Assembly (NCBI GenBank): GCA_945871545.1
Contig: CAMBWJ010000164.1
Coordinates: forward strand, 1 to 5,136
DNA from: an uncultured Clostridia bacterium
Lineage (GTDB): Bacteria; Bacillota_A; Clostridia; Christensenellales; Aristaeellaceae
Direction: 5' to 3'
DNA: 5,136 nucleotides
The position numbers were made by a program, and so were the translations under genes. The notes under the pieces are model-generated. The model had not been told where the DNA came from. It did no database searches and worked only from the letters and a program-made list of their open reading frames with translations. Position 1 is the stretch's first letter. Each line of letters starts with the position of its first letter. Positions 1 to 5,136 of this stretch are shown piece by piece.

Positions 1-29
1 AGACCGCAGCTGGTGATGCTGGCGAGCAT
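1..29 (-). CDS. N-terminus of a minus-strand gene cut by the window edge; possibly a YifB/ComM-type Mg-chelatase-like ATPase
   Basis: Only nine codons and two bases are visible. They begin with ATG at 29-27 and read MLASITSCG, probably followed by Leu. The start is well supported: GAGGAGG at 44-38 lies 8 nt upstream of the ATG, and a good promoter lies at 97-69. YifB/ComM family proteins (Mg-chelatase-like AAA+ ATPases) commonly begin with a short strand of the form MLA-K-V-x-S-x-x-L-x-G, and this N-terminus resembles that pattern. Nine residues cannot establish a family, so the start is confident but the function is a guess. The gene is divergent from the small exported-protein gene and shares an intergenic region of about 150 nt with it. 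Confidence 0.6.
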
Positions 30-68
30 GGTAAACGCCTCCTCAACTACCATATGTTATCAGTTTAC

Positions 69-97
69 ACTATAACACGGAATATTTAAAAAAACAA
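69..97 (-). promoter_or_regulatory. Housekeeping-type promoter for the left-edge minus-strand gene
   Basis: Read on the minus strand, TTGTTT (97-92) and TATAGT (74-69) are separated by exactly 17 nt. They match the TTGACA and TATAAT consensus at 4 of 6 and 5 of 6 positions. The spacer is AT-rich and stands out against the GC-rich surroundings. Transcription would start near position 62, giving a 5' leader of roughly 33 nt that contains the GAGGAGG ribosome binding site at 44-38. Position, spacing and composition agree with a sigma-A/sigma-70-type promoter, but no start site has been mapped. Confidence 0.65.
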
Positions 98-126
98 CAA
101 TTCATGAAAAAAGCGTAGAAAATCCT

Positions 127-154
127 GGAACGAAAGGGCGCACAGGCGCGTCTA
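127..154 (+). promoter_or_regulatory. Putative ECF-sigma-type promoter for the small exported protein gene
   Basis: GGAAC (127-131, within TGGAAC) and CGTCTA (149-154) are separated by 17 nt. GGAAC/TGAAAC-like -35 elements with CGT(C)-like -10 elements at 16-17 nt are the established pattern for extracytoplasmic-function sigma factors. A start about 7 nt past the -10 element would fall near 161, just ahead of the ribosome binding site AAGGAGG (164-170), so the leader would be only about 17 nt. The overlapping TATATA at 153-158 could be read as a housekeeping -10, but it has no acceptable -35 at 16-18 nt and its start would fall inside the ribosome binding site. The ECF reading is an inference from two short motifs. 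Confidence 0.4.
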
Positions 155-177
155 TATACACAGAAGGAGGGATTTGT

Positions 178-582
178 ATGCGGAAGTTTGTGGCAATGCT
201 GCTGATCGCGGCCCTCGCGGTCTGCACAGCCTGCGCGGAGGCGCAGTGGTGGGACGATCCGGTGCGCGCCTTCGGCTTCGAGGCACGGATGGACGGCTTC
301 TTCCAGCGGGATGCTTGCAGTGTGCGGGCGGAGTATCTGCTGACCTTGGACGAGAGCGCGTCCGGCGTGTCCGAGGCGGCGCGGGAAGCGTACGCGGGCT
401 ATGCGGAGGTGCGGCTGATCGAGTTCGGCCATTGCGAGGTTCCGCCAATCGTGCAGAGCAGCTTCGTCTGCGTGGGCGTGCGGGCGGACGGAACGATGGA
501 GATTCTCCCCACGCCCTTTGACCTGATCGCGCGCGCGTACAGCGCGGAGGTGCTGGAGGGACTGGAGATCGAAGCCTGCTGA
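178..582 (+). CDS. Small exported protein of unknown function
   Basis: The gene encodes 134 residues. The ATG at 178 is fixed by AAGGAGG (164-170) 7 nt upstream and by the signal peptide that starts there. That peptide has a basic n-region (MRKF), a hydrophobic core at residues 5-18 and likely signal peptidase I sites after A20 (ACA) or A22 (AEA). C16 and C19 fall in the signal region, but neither sits in a good lipobox, because C19 is preceded by C-T-A rather than L-x-[AGS]. The mature part is acidic and about 112 residues long. It opens with QWWDDP and holds four cysteines (C47, C86, C98 and C134, the last residue), which could form two disulfides outside the cell. There is no transmembrane segment after the signal peptide. 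I do not recognise the family. It appears monocistronic, lying between an ECF-like promoter and a terminator hairpin. Confidence 0.85.
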   Translation: MRKFVAMLLIAALAVCTACAEAQWWDDPVRAFGFEARMDGFFQRDACSVRAEYLLTLDESASGVSEAAREAYAGYAEVRLIEFGHCEVPPIVQSSFVCVGVRADGTMEILPTPFDLIARAYSAEVLEGLEIEAC

Positions 583-596
583 AGCTGAATAACCGG

Positions 597-635
597 GGGC
601 CGCAGCGAACACCGCTGCGGCCCTCAGTCTGTCGA
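597..635 (+). terminator. GC-rich hairpin terminator after the small exported protein gene
   Basis: GGGCCGCAGCG (597-607) pairs perfectly with CGCTGCGGCCC (613-623) around the 5-nt loop AACAC. The stem begins 14 nt after the TGA stop. The following bases (TCAGTCTGTCG) hold only interspersed T residues and no solid T-run, so this is a strong hairpin with a weak U-tract. It could slow or stop transcription from the small gene. It also forms the left flank of the hairpin array that follows and may belong to that array. Confidence 0.6.
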
Positions 636-650
636 AAACCCCAGGAGAGC

Positions 651-925
651 GCGAGAGGGCCGAAGCCCTTTCGCATTTCAATCGTGGTCGGCGACATGAG
701 CGGCGACCACGGGCTGATTTTTCTGGAAGAAAATCTATTTTCGGAAAGAAAAATCGCTTCCTTGCAGAAATCCATTGTGTCCGTAGGGCGCGATGGATTT
801 CTGAGGCGCCGCGCTCGAATCTTTGATTCGACCGTCGGCGTTCGGCCCTCAGGCCGAATTGGAAACCCAAGGGGTTTCCAACCTTGGGGGTGGCAGTGGC
901 GGGGGAGTTTACTCCCCCGTCCACC
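651..925. repeat. Intergenic array of eight consecutive hairpins; probable dispersed repeat element
   Basis: This gap between two convergent genes holds no credible coding sequence but is almost wholly palindromic. Stems seen, as left arm/right arm: A 651-660/665-674 (10 bp, one G-U); B 683-690/704-711 (8 bp); C 716-724/747-755 (9 bp) enclosing 729-734/737-742 (6 bp); D 765-775/793-803 (11 bp perfect); E 807-811/836-840 enclosing 815-821/825-831 (7 bp); F 841-847/852-858 (7 bp); G 859-868/872-881 (10 bp perfect); H 889-893/921-925 enclosing 900-908/911-919 (9 bp). E, F and G touch with no spacer. On the minus strand the loop of A reads C(TTCG)G, the very stable tetraloop. H starts just past the stop of the large minus-strand gene but lacks a T-run. 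Such a chain resembles REP/BIME- or MITE-like intergenic repeats. Multi-copy status is inferred, because only one copy is visible here. Confidence 0.55.
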
Positions 926-930
926 ATGTT

Positions 931-3900
931 TTAGAAGTTGTACCACTTGAACCAGCGCAGGTACTGCGCGTAGGAGCGTGCCACAGGCAGGCCGGACTCC
1001 AGGGGATAGAAGGCGACAAACAGCACCAGCGCCGCCGCCAGCAGCACGCCGGAAGTCCACTGGAAGGCCTTCGGGCTGCGCTTTCGCACCCAATCCAGCA
1101 TGAGCACCGTGCACAGGATGATGAAGGGCACGCTGGCGAAGTAGTGGTAGATGAAGGTGGAGCGCGGCACCAGCACCCAGGGCAGGAACTGGCTGGCGAA
1201 GCCGATGAGCACCAGCAGCCAGGTTCTGGGCGCGCGGCGCTTCCAGGCGGCGCCGATCAGGATGAAGATCAGCGCAATCAGGCCCGTCCACCACACCGCC
1301 GGGTTGCCCATGCAGGAGATGGAGGAGATCATGCCCTCGGGCATGTAGGCCGTGCCGGAGTAGTACCACATGGGCCACCAGATCACGGGCCACTGGTACC
1401 AGGGCGAGCGGAAGTAGTGGGTGTCGCCGCCGAGGCCCGCGTGGTAATTGAGCATGCTCTCCTGCAGCTGCAGCACGCGATCCAGGCGCTGCTTGCTGAA
1501 CATATCCCAAATGCTGGTCACGCCCTCGTAGCGCAGCTGCGGGTAGTAGGAGAGATAGTAGATCAGCAGCGGAATGGCGATGAAGAAGATCAGGCAGAAG
1601 AACACGGCGTCCAGCGCCCGGATGCTCCACTCCCTGCGATCCTCCCGCAGGTTCCTGAACTCGGCGAACAGCTTCCAGAAGAAGATCACGGCCAGACCCA
1701 CGGCGGCGTATGCGCCGATCCACTTGGTGGCGATGGCCACGCCCATGGTCACGCCGCACAGCCCCAGCGGCACCAGCGTGCGCTTCAGAGAGACCTGCTT
1801 CCAGTCCATCTGGAAGTAGCGGAACATGAACAGGTACATCAGCATGATCCAGAACACCGCGTAGGAATCGATGGTGGCGATGCGGGTCTGGGTGAAGTGC
1901 ATGCTGTCCAGCGCCATCAGGCACATGGCGATGAAGGACAGCTTCGTGGACTTGGTCAGCTGCTTGGCCAGCAGGTACATCAGCGGCACCATCAGCACGC
2001 CTACCAGCGTGCCCATGAAGCGCCAGCCGAAGGGAGTCATGCCGAAGAGCTCCACGCCCAGCATCATCAGCACCTTGCCAAGCGGCGGGTGCGTCCATTC
2101 ATAGATGTACATGTCGCCCTGCTGCAGCTCGTAGGCGGTGCGGGCGTGGTAGATCTCGTCGAAGTAGGTGCCGTTCAGGTAGCTCGGCTTGCGCGCCACG
2201 CAGTTCTGCTCGTCCAGCAGCAGCGCGGGATCGACGGCGAACTCGGCAAGCTCTCCGCTGCGGGAGGCGATGCGCGCGTCGATCAGTTCGTCTCCCTCGC
2301 CCCAGAAGCCGAACTCGCTCAGCACCAGCCCCGCGCTCTTTGCCGTGATGCGCACGTAGCGGGCGGTCTGGAAGGGATGGGCGTTCTCGGAGGTGGCGTA
2401 GGTGACATATGCTGCTCCGTCATCCGTGGGCACGGTCTCCCGGTAGAGCACGTTGAACTCCTCGTCCATGGGAACGTAGCAGAGCCAGCGGAAGACCAGG
2501 CCCTGCCTGTACTCCGCGTGGCACGGCTCCGTCCACGCCTCGCCGTCGTTGGAGAGCTCCACGGTGAAGCTGGAGTTGCAGATACCGCCGTAGTAGACCA
2601 TCTGGAAGGGCTGCGTCTGACCCAGGTCGAATACGATGCTCTCGCCCGCCTGGCTGGAGGTCCAGCTGGTCTGGGGCGCGTCGGTCACGCCCAGGTTCGT
2701 AAAGGCAACTACCGAGTAGACGAGCGTCACGGCGAGCATCAGGATGCAGTCGATGCGCCTGAGGTGCAGGCGGTGATCCTTTCCCTTTGACGGCTCGTCG
2801 CAGACCGGCTTCGCAGGGGCAGCCTCGCCGTCGACGCGCTCCACCAGGCGGCGCTTGCCGTCCGCATCCGGCGCAGCCAGCGGGCGCACGCGATTAAACG
2901 CGCAGATGTCCAGGCACACCCAGCACAGGTACAGGGCGTTGATCACGTTGATCAGCGACAGCAGCGCGTTCAGCCACTGCTCCGAGGATTGCAGGTGACC
3001 GTAGTTGCCCGCACCCATGCCGCCCTGGAGCACCAGCAGCTCGTTCATGGCCGCGGTGCAGGTCATCGCGGTGAGGGATGCCAGCAGGCGCTTGTCGCGG
3101 TCGAGGGCGTAGGCCAGCGTCAGCAGCAGCAGCGCCGGGTAGATGTAGCGCTCGTGGATCATCGGCCCGAAGGTGCAGATCAGCGCGATCATCAGGCCGC
3201 CGGTGAGCAGCAGGTGGCGGGGCTTCCTGGATTTCAGGTACAAAAAGCCCGCGTAGACGTAGGACGCGCCGAACAGGATCCAGGCAAACACCGTCCAGCC
3301 GGGCTGGGCGGAGGTTGCCGTCCAGTTGAAGTCCAGCAGCGTGTACAGGTTCAGGGTATTGATCGTCAGATAGGAATAGCTGCCCATGGTGCTGCCGTAC
3401 AGCTCGTAAAGCCAGGTCACCGGGCGCACGATGGCGTCGGCCACGCTGGTCGCGCTGCCGATGCAGAAGATGAAGGCCGTGCCGTAGAGCAGCGCCAGCG
3501 CGGCGACCAGGCCGTCGGCGAAGCTGAGGATGCGTGCCTTGTCGGGCTTGCGTGCCAGATTGACCACGATGGCGAACAGGCCCAGCGGCGCAAAGAGCAT
3601 CGCCTGGGGCTTGATGAGCATGGCTCCCGCAAAGGCCAGCAGGGAGGAGAGGTACTTTTCATCCGCCGCCTGCAATGCGCACAGCGCCACCAGCAGCGTA
3701 AAGACCGAATCGATCTGGCCCCACGCGGCGGAATCGATCAGCACCGCCGGGTTGAAGGCATAGAACAGTGCCAGCGCAGCGCTGAGGTTGGGATGCAGCC
3801 CCTTGCGCTTTGCCACGCGCCAGATCAGCAGCGCGCCCAGCAGGTCGCAGAGGATGGGAAGCAGCTTCAGCAGCGCCAGATGCACGCCGCCCTGCATCGG

Positions 3901-4884
3901 CAGGTTCAGAAGGTTCCGCAGCGCAGCCACCGGCCACAGCAGCAGCATGTATCCCGGAGGATAGTCGCAGAAGTAGTCCGGGGCGTAGAAGTTGGCGATT
4001 CCGTTTGCATAGATGCGCTCCGACCATCCGGTGAAGCAGTTGATGTCGGTGTTGTAGCCGCGCACGCGCACCGCCAGCACCAGGCGCACGACCAGCGCGA
4101 TGGCCAGGCCGATCCACAGTGCAAGGCGGGCATGCCGTTCGCCTCCGCGATCCAGCGCCCCGGCCGGGTCGCTCTCCAGGCGGTGGCTGCGGCGCGCCAG
4201 CGCCAGAACCAGCACCGCGTACAGCGCAGCCAGCAGCAGATAGGCCTCGGTGTTGCGCTGGGGCATCTCATCGTCTGTCTCTGCGGCAGCGGAGCTGTTG
4301 CCGGAGGACTGGGGCTTCTCCAGGGAGAACACCTCCACGTCATCGGGCTTCTCGTCCAGCTTCACGACCTCCACATTGTCGAAGTAGGCACTGCCGGTGT
4401 TGAGCGAGCCGTAGCCGCCCACGCGCAGCATCAGCGTGACCTCTCTCTGATCCGGGCCGGTCTGGCCGCAGACGCTGATCCGGCGCCACTCCCCTGCGGT
4501 GTCCGACACCGATTCGGAGTAGACGAAGGTGTCCCGGAAGGACAGCGTCGCGCCGTATTGGCCTTCACCGCAGCTCTCGGCGCGCACCATGCAGCTGAAG
4601 CGGTAGTAGCTGTCCGGCTCCACGGCGATGGTCTGAATGAAGCGCGCGTCGTTTTCGTCGGCGTTGACCACCACGGCGCAGTTGCCGTCGTAGCCGTCCT
4701 CCGATACGTACAGCCTGCTCACACCCGCGTCGGTGTACCACATATCCCGCTGCCAGCCGTCGGGCATGCCGGAAGCGTCAACCTGGGAAAAATCGCCGTT
4801 GACGGCCAGGTTTCCGGGCTCGGCAAGCGCCGCTGAAGCGCAGAGCATCAGCAGCGCGAGCAGGGTGCAAAAGAATCTCTTCAT
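931..4884 (-). CDS. Double GT-C membrane glycosyltransferase: signal peptide, CBM-like domain, GT87-like module, discoidin-like domain, GT39/PMT mannosyltransferase module
   Basis: This 1317-residue multi-pass protein is predicted to transfer sugars from polyprenyl-phosphate donors on the outer face of the membrane. Layout: signal peptide 1-21 (cut ALA|E); beta-sandwich CBM4/9-like domain about 24-176 (NLAVNGDFS...GW start, AYFDNVEV end); polar linker 177-212; transmembrane segment 213-230; basic loop 231-253; first GT-C module about 254-661 with D280 in NTDIN, DYPPGY 307-312 and WGQIDS 388-393; basic cytoplasmic loop 662-712; transmembrane segment 713-731; F5/8C (discoidin)-like domain about 734-863; PMT motifs FDE 908-910, THPPLGK 931-937, RIATIDS 1001-1007 and YHAGL 1147-1151; C-terminal four-helix region about 1196-1293. 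Basic loops inside and both catalytic loops outside fit GT-C topology. The ATG at 4884 was chosen because the signal peptide begins there. Typical PMTs carry one GT-C unit, so this is a fusion. Donor, acceptor and sugar are not shown by the sequence; mannose and protein O-glycosylation are inferred from GT39. Confidence 0.9.
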   Translation of the reverse strand: MKRFFCTLLALLMLCASAALAEPGNLAVNGDFSQVDASGMPDGWQRDMWYTDAGVSRLYVSEDGYDGNCAVVVNADENDARFIQTIAVEPDSYYRFSCMVRAESCGEGQYGATLSFRDTFVYSESVSDTAGEWRRISVCGQTGPDQREVTLMLRVGGYGSLNTGSAYFDNVEVVKLDEKPDDVEVFSLEKPQSSGNSSAAAETDDEMPQRNTEAYLLLAALYAVLVLALARRSHRLESDPAGALDRGGERHARLALWIGLAIALVVRLVLAVRVRGYNTDINCFTGWSERIYANGIANFYAPDYFCDYPPGYMLLLWPVAALRNLLNLPMQGGVHLALLKLLPILCDLLGALLIWRVAKRKGLHPNLSAALALFYAFNPAVLIDSAAWGQIDSVFTLLVALCALQAADEKYLSSLLAFAGAMLIKPQAMLFAPLGLFAIVVNLARKPDKARILSFADGLVAALALLYGTAFIFCIGSATSVADAIVRPVTWLYELYGSTMGSYSYLTINTLNLYTLLDFNWTATSAQPGWTVFAWILFGASYVYAGFLYLKSRKPRHLLLTGGLMIALICTFGPMIHERYIYPALLLLTLAYALDRDKRLLASLTAMTCTAAMNELLVLQGGMGAGNYGHLQSSEQWLNALLSLINVINALYLCWVCLDICAFNRVRPLAAPDADGKRRLVERVDGEAAPAKPVCDEPSKGKDHRLHLRRIDCILMLAVTLVYSVVAFTNLGVTDAPQTSWTSSQAGESIVFDLGQTQPFQMVYYGGICNSSFTVELSNDGEAWTEPCHAEYRQGLVFRWLCYVPMDEEFNVLYRETVPTDDGAAYVTYATSENAHPFQTARYVRITAKSAGLVLSEFGFWGEGDELIDARIASRSGELAEFAVDPALLLDEQNCVARKPSYLNGTYFDEIYHARTAYELQQGDMYIYEWTHPPLGKVLMMLGVELFGMTPFGWRFMGTLVGVLMVPLMYLLAKQLTKSTKLSFIAMCLMALDSMHFTQTRIATIDSYAVFWIMLMYLFMFRYFQMDWKQVSLKRTLVPLGLCGVTMGVAIATKWIGAYAAVGLAVIFFWKLFAEFRNLREDRREWSIRALDAVFFCLIFFIAIPLLIYYLSYYPQLRYEGVTSIWDMFSKQRLDRVLQLQESMLNYHAGLGGDTHYFRSPWYQWPVIWWPMWYYSGTAYMPEGMISSISCMGNPAVWWTGLIALIFILIGAAWKRRAPRTWLLVLIGFASQFLPWVLVPRSTFIYHYFASVPFIILCTVLMLDWVRKRSPKAFQWTSGVLLAAALVLFVAFYPLESGLPVARSYAQYLRWFKWYNF

Positions 4885-4896
4885 TTTAAACGGAAG

Positions 4897-4902
4897 CTCC
4901 TT
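4897..4902 (-). promoter_or_regulatory. Widely spaced ribosome binding site for the large glycosyltransferase
   Basis: AAGGAG on the minus strand (4902-4897) lies 12 nt from the ATG at 4884, longer than the usual 5-9 nt. It is the only Shine-Dalgarno match serving the start that gives a canonical signal peptide (MKRFF). The in-frame ATG at 4935 has GGAGG at 4956-4952, which is 16 nt away. It would add 17 mostly charged residues before the signal sequence, so it is less likely. The leader 4885-4995 shows no convincing promoter. The best pairing is TTCCCG with GATAAA at 17 nt, and it is weak. Confidence 0.45.
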
Positions 4903-4995
4903 GTGTGCATAATCATCCAACTTTATCTTTTCCATATCATCAGCCGGGAATCCTCCGTCGGACTGGGACAAAAAAGGTACATTTCCGGAAACGCA

Positions 4996-5028
4996 CAGAA
5001 AAGAAGGCCGCGAAGGGAACTCGCGACC
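4996..5028 (-). terminator. Rho-independent terminator after the aminotransferase-like gene
   Basis: On the minus strand GGTCGCGA (5028-5021) pairs with TCGCGGCC (5013-5006) around a 7-nt loop, with one T-G wobble, and is followed at once by the T-rich tail TTCTTTTCTG (5005-4996). It lies 35 nt past the TGA of the right-edge gene. Stem, loop and tail all fit an intrinsic terminator. It separates the aminotransferase-like gene from the glycosyltransferase gene, so the latter probably has its own promoter between here and 4885. Confidence 0.8.
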
Positions 5029-5063
5029 CGTGATATTGGGATGTCGTGGTTTGGAAGGCCCTA

Positions 5064-5136
5064 TCAGAGCGTATCGAGGAACTCCTTGATGCGGTCGATG
5101 GCCTTCTGGATGTTCTCGTTGGAGGAGGCCGCGCTG
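5064..5136 (-). CDS. C-terminus of a probable class I/II PLP-dependent aminotransferase (partial)
   Basis: Only the last 23 codons and the TGA stop (5066-5064) are visible. The peptide reads SAASSNENIQ, then KAIDRIKEFLDTL. Class I/II (aspartate/PatA-type) aminotransferases typically end with a strand and helix of the form R-I-S-Y-A-x-S-x-E-N-I-x-x-A-x-x-R-I-x-x-F. The visible AASSNENI-x-KAIDRIKEFL fits that closely. The active-site lysine, the PLP-phosphate-binding residues and the substrate-determining parts are outside the window, so no substrate can be named. Codon use resembles that of the neighbouring gene, and a strong terminator follows it. The coding end is near certain; the family call is good but rests on a short tail. 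Confidence 0.65.
   Translation of the reverse strand, partial: SAASSNENIQKAIDRIKEFLDTL

Noticed and set aside
153..158. TATATA as a housekeeping -10 element
   Set aside because: There is no acceptable -35 at 16-18 nt, and transcription from it would begin inside the ribosome binding site.
178..240. Lipoprotein reading of the small exported protein (C16 or C19 as lipidated cysteine)
   Set aside because: Neither cysteine is preceded by a proper lipobox: C16 has V at -1, and C19 has C at -3. Signal peptidase I sites after A20 or A22 fit better.
70..2098. Minus-strand open frames running through the hairpin array and across the small exported gene (70-927 and 152-2098)
   Set aside because: They cross inverted repeats, are Arg/Pro/Ser-rich without domains, and conflict with both well-supported genes. 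Frames reading through intergenic repeats are a common source of false hypothetical proteins.
823..2790. Long open frame on the plus strand, 655 codons, antisense to the glycosyltransferase
   Set aside because: Its translation is dominated by His, Gln, Ala, Val and Glu in the pattern expected from antisense reading of GC-rich coding DNA. It has no domain and no credible ribosome binding site, and it overlaps a gene with clear motifs.
2989..4836. Second long plus-strand open frame, 615 codons, antisense to the glycosyltransferase
   Set aside because: It has the same antisense composition and no recognisable domain or start signal. It is explained by codon bias of the real minus-strand gene.
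4923..4948. TTCCCG plus GATAAA at 17 nt as promoter for the glycosyltransferase
   Set aside because: The matches to consensus are too weak (3 of 6 and 4 of 6) to call a promoter. A promoter is expected in 4885-4995 but cannot be placed.
4885..4971. N-terminal extension of the glycosyltransferase to a TTG at 4971 or an ATG at 4935
   Set aside because: The TTG has no good ribosome binding site. Both starts would place a long charged stretch before a canonical signal peptide that starts with its own ATG at 4884.
1..5136. Mobile element, CRISPR array, tRNA or phage-defence system
   Set aside because: No transposase or integrase motifs, no regularly spaced direct repeats, no tRNA-like cloverleaf with a CCA end and no nuclease or helicase motifs were seen. 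The hairpin array has no gene of its own.

Overview
The window looks like chromosomal DNA of a GC-rich member of the Clostridia (Firmicutes), possibly an uncultured gut lineage. This is inferred by eye from strong AGGAGG-type ribosome binding sites, Gram-positive-style signal peptides, short AT-rich promoter islands in otherwise GC-rich sequence, and a large cell-surface glycosyltransferase with extracellular carbohydrate-binding modules. No marker gene fixes the taxon. No mobile-element gene, tRNA, rRNA or CRISPR array was seen.

Layout, left to right. (1) At the left edge, the first nine codons of a minus-strand gene (1-29) have a very good ribosome binding site and a good housekeeping-type promoter (69-97). 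(2) Divergent to it, a small gene (178-582, +) encodes a 134-residue exported protein of unknown function. It is preceded by an ECF-sigma-like promoter (127-154) and followed by a GC-rich hairpin terminator (597-623). (3) The gap 583-930 has no credible gene. Most of it (651-925) is a run of eight hairpins, three of them directly abutting, and it is probably a dispersed intergenic repeat. (4) The dominant gene (931-4884, -) encodes a 1317-residue membrane protein that joins two complete GT-C glycosyltransferase modules and two extracytoplasmic beta-sandwich modules. (5) Its leader (4885-4995) contains a weakly spaced ribosome binding site and an alternative upstream start. (6) At the right edge, a minus-strand gene ends (5064-5136) with what looks like the C-terminus of a class I/II PLP-dependent aminotransferase, followed by a strong Rho-independent terminator (4996-5028). 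The big gene is therefore probably its own transcription unit.

Functionally, the large protein is predicted to take sugar from a polyprenyl-phosphate donor and transfer it outside the membrane. Its C-terminal half is of the protein O-mannosyltransferase (GT39/PMT) type, and its N-terminal half is a second GT-C enzyme with its own catalytic-loop aspartate. The small exported protein is a neighbour on the other strand, and nothing in the sequence ties it to the glycosyltransferase. The main points of interest are the double-GT-C fusion, the discoidin-like domain inserted in the first external loop of the PMT module, the ECF-like promoter, and the hairpin array.
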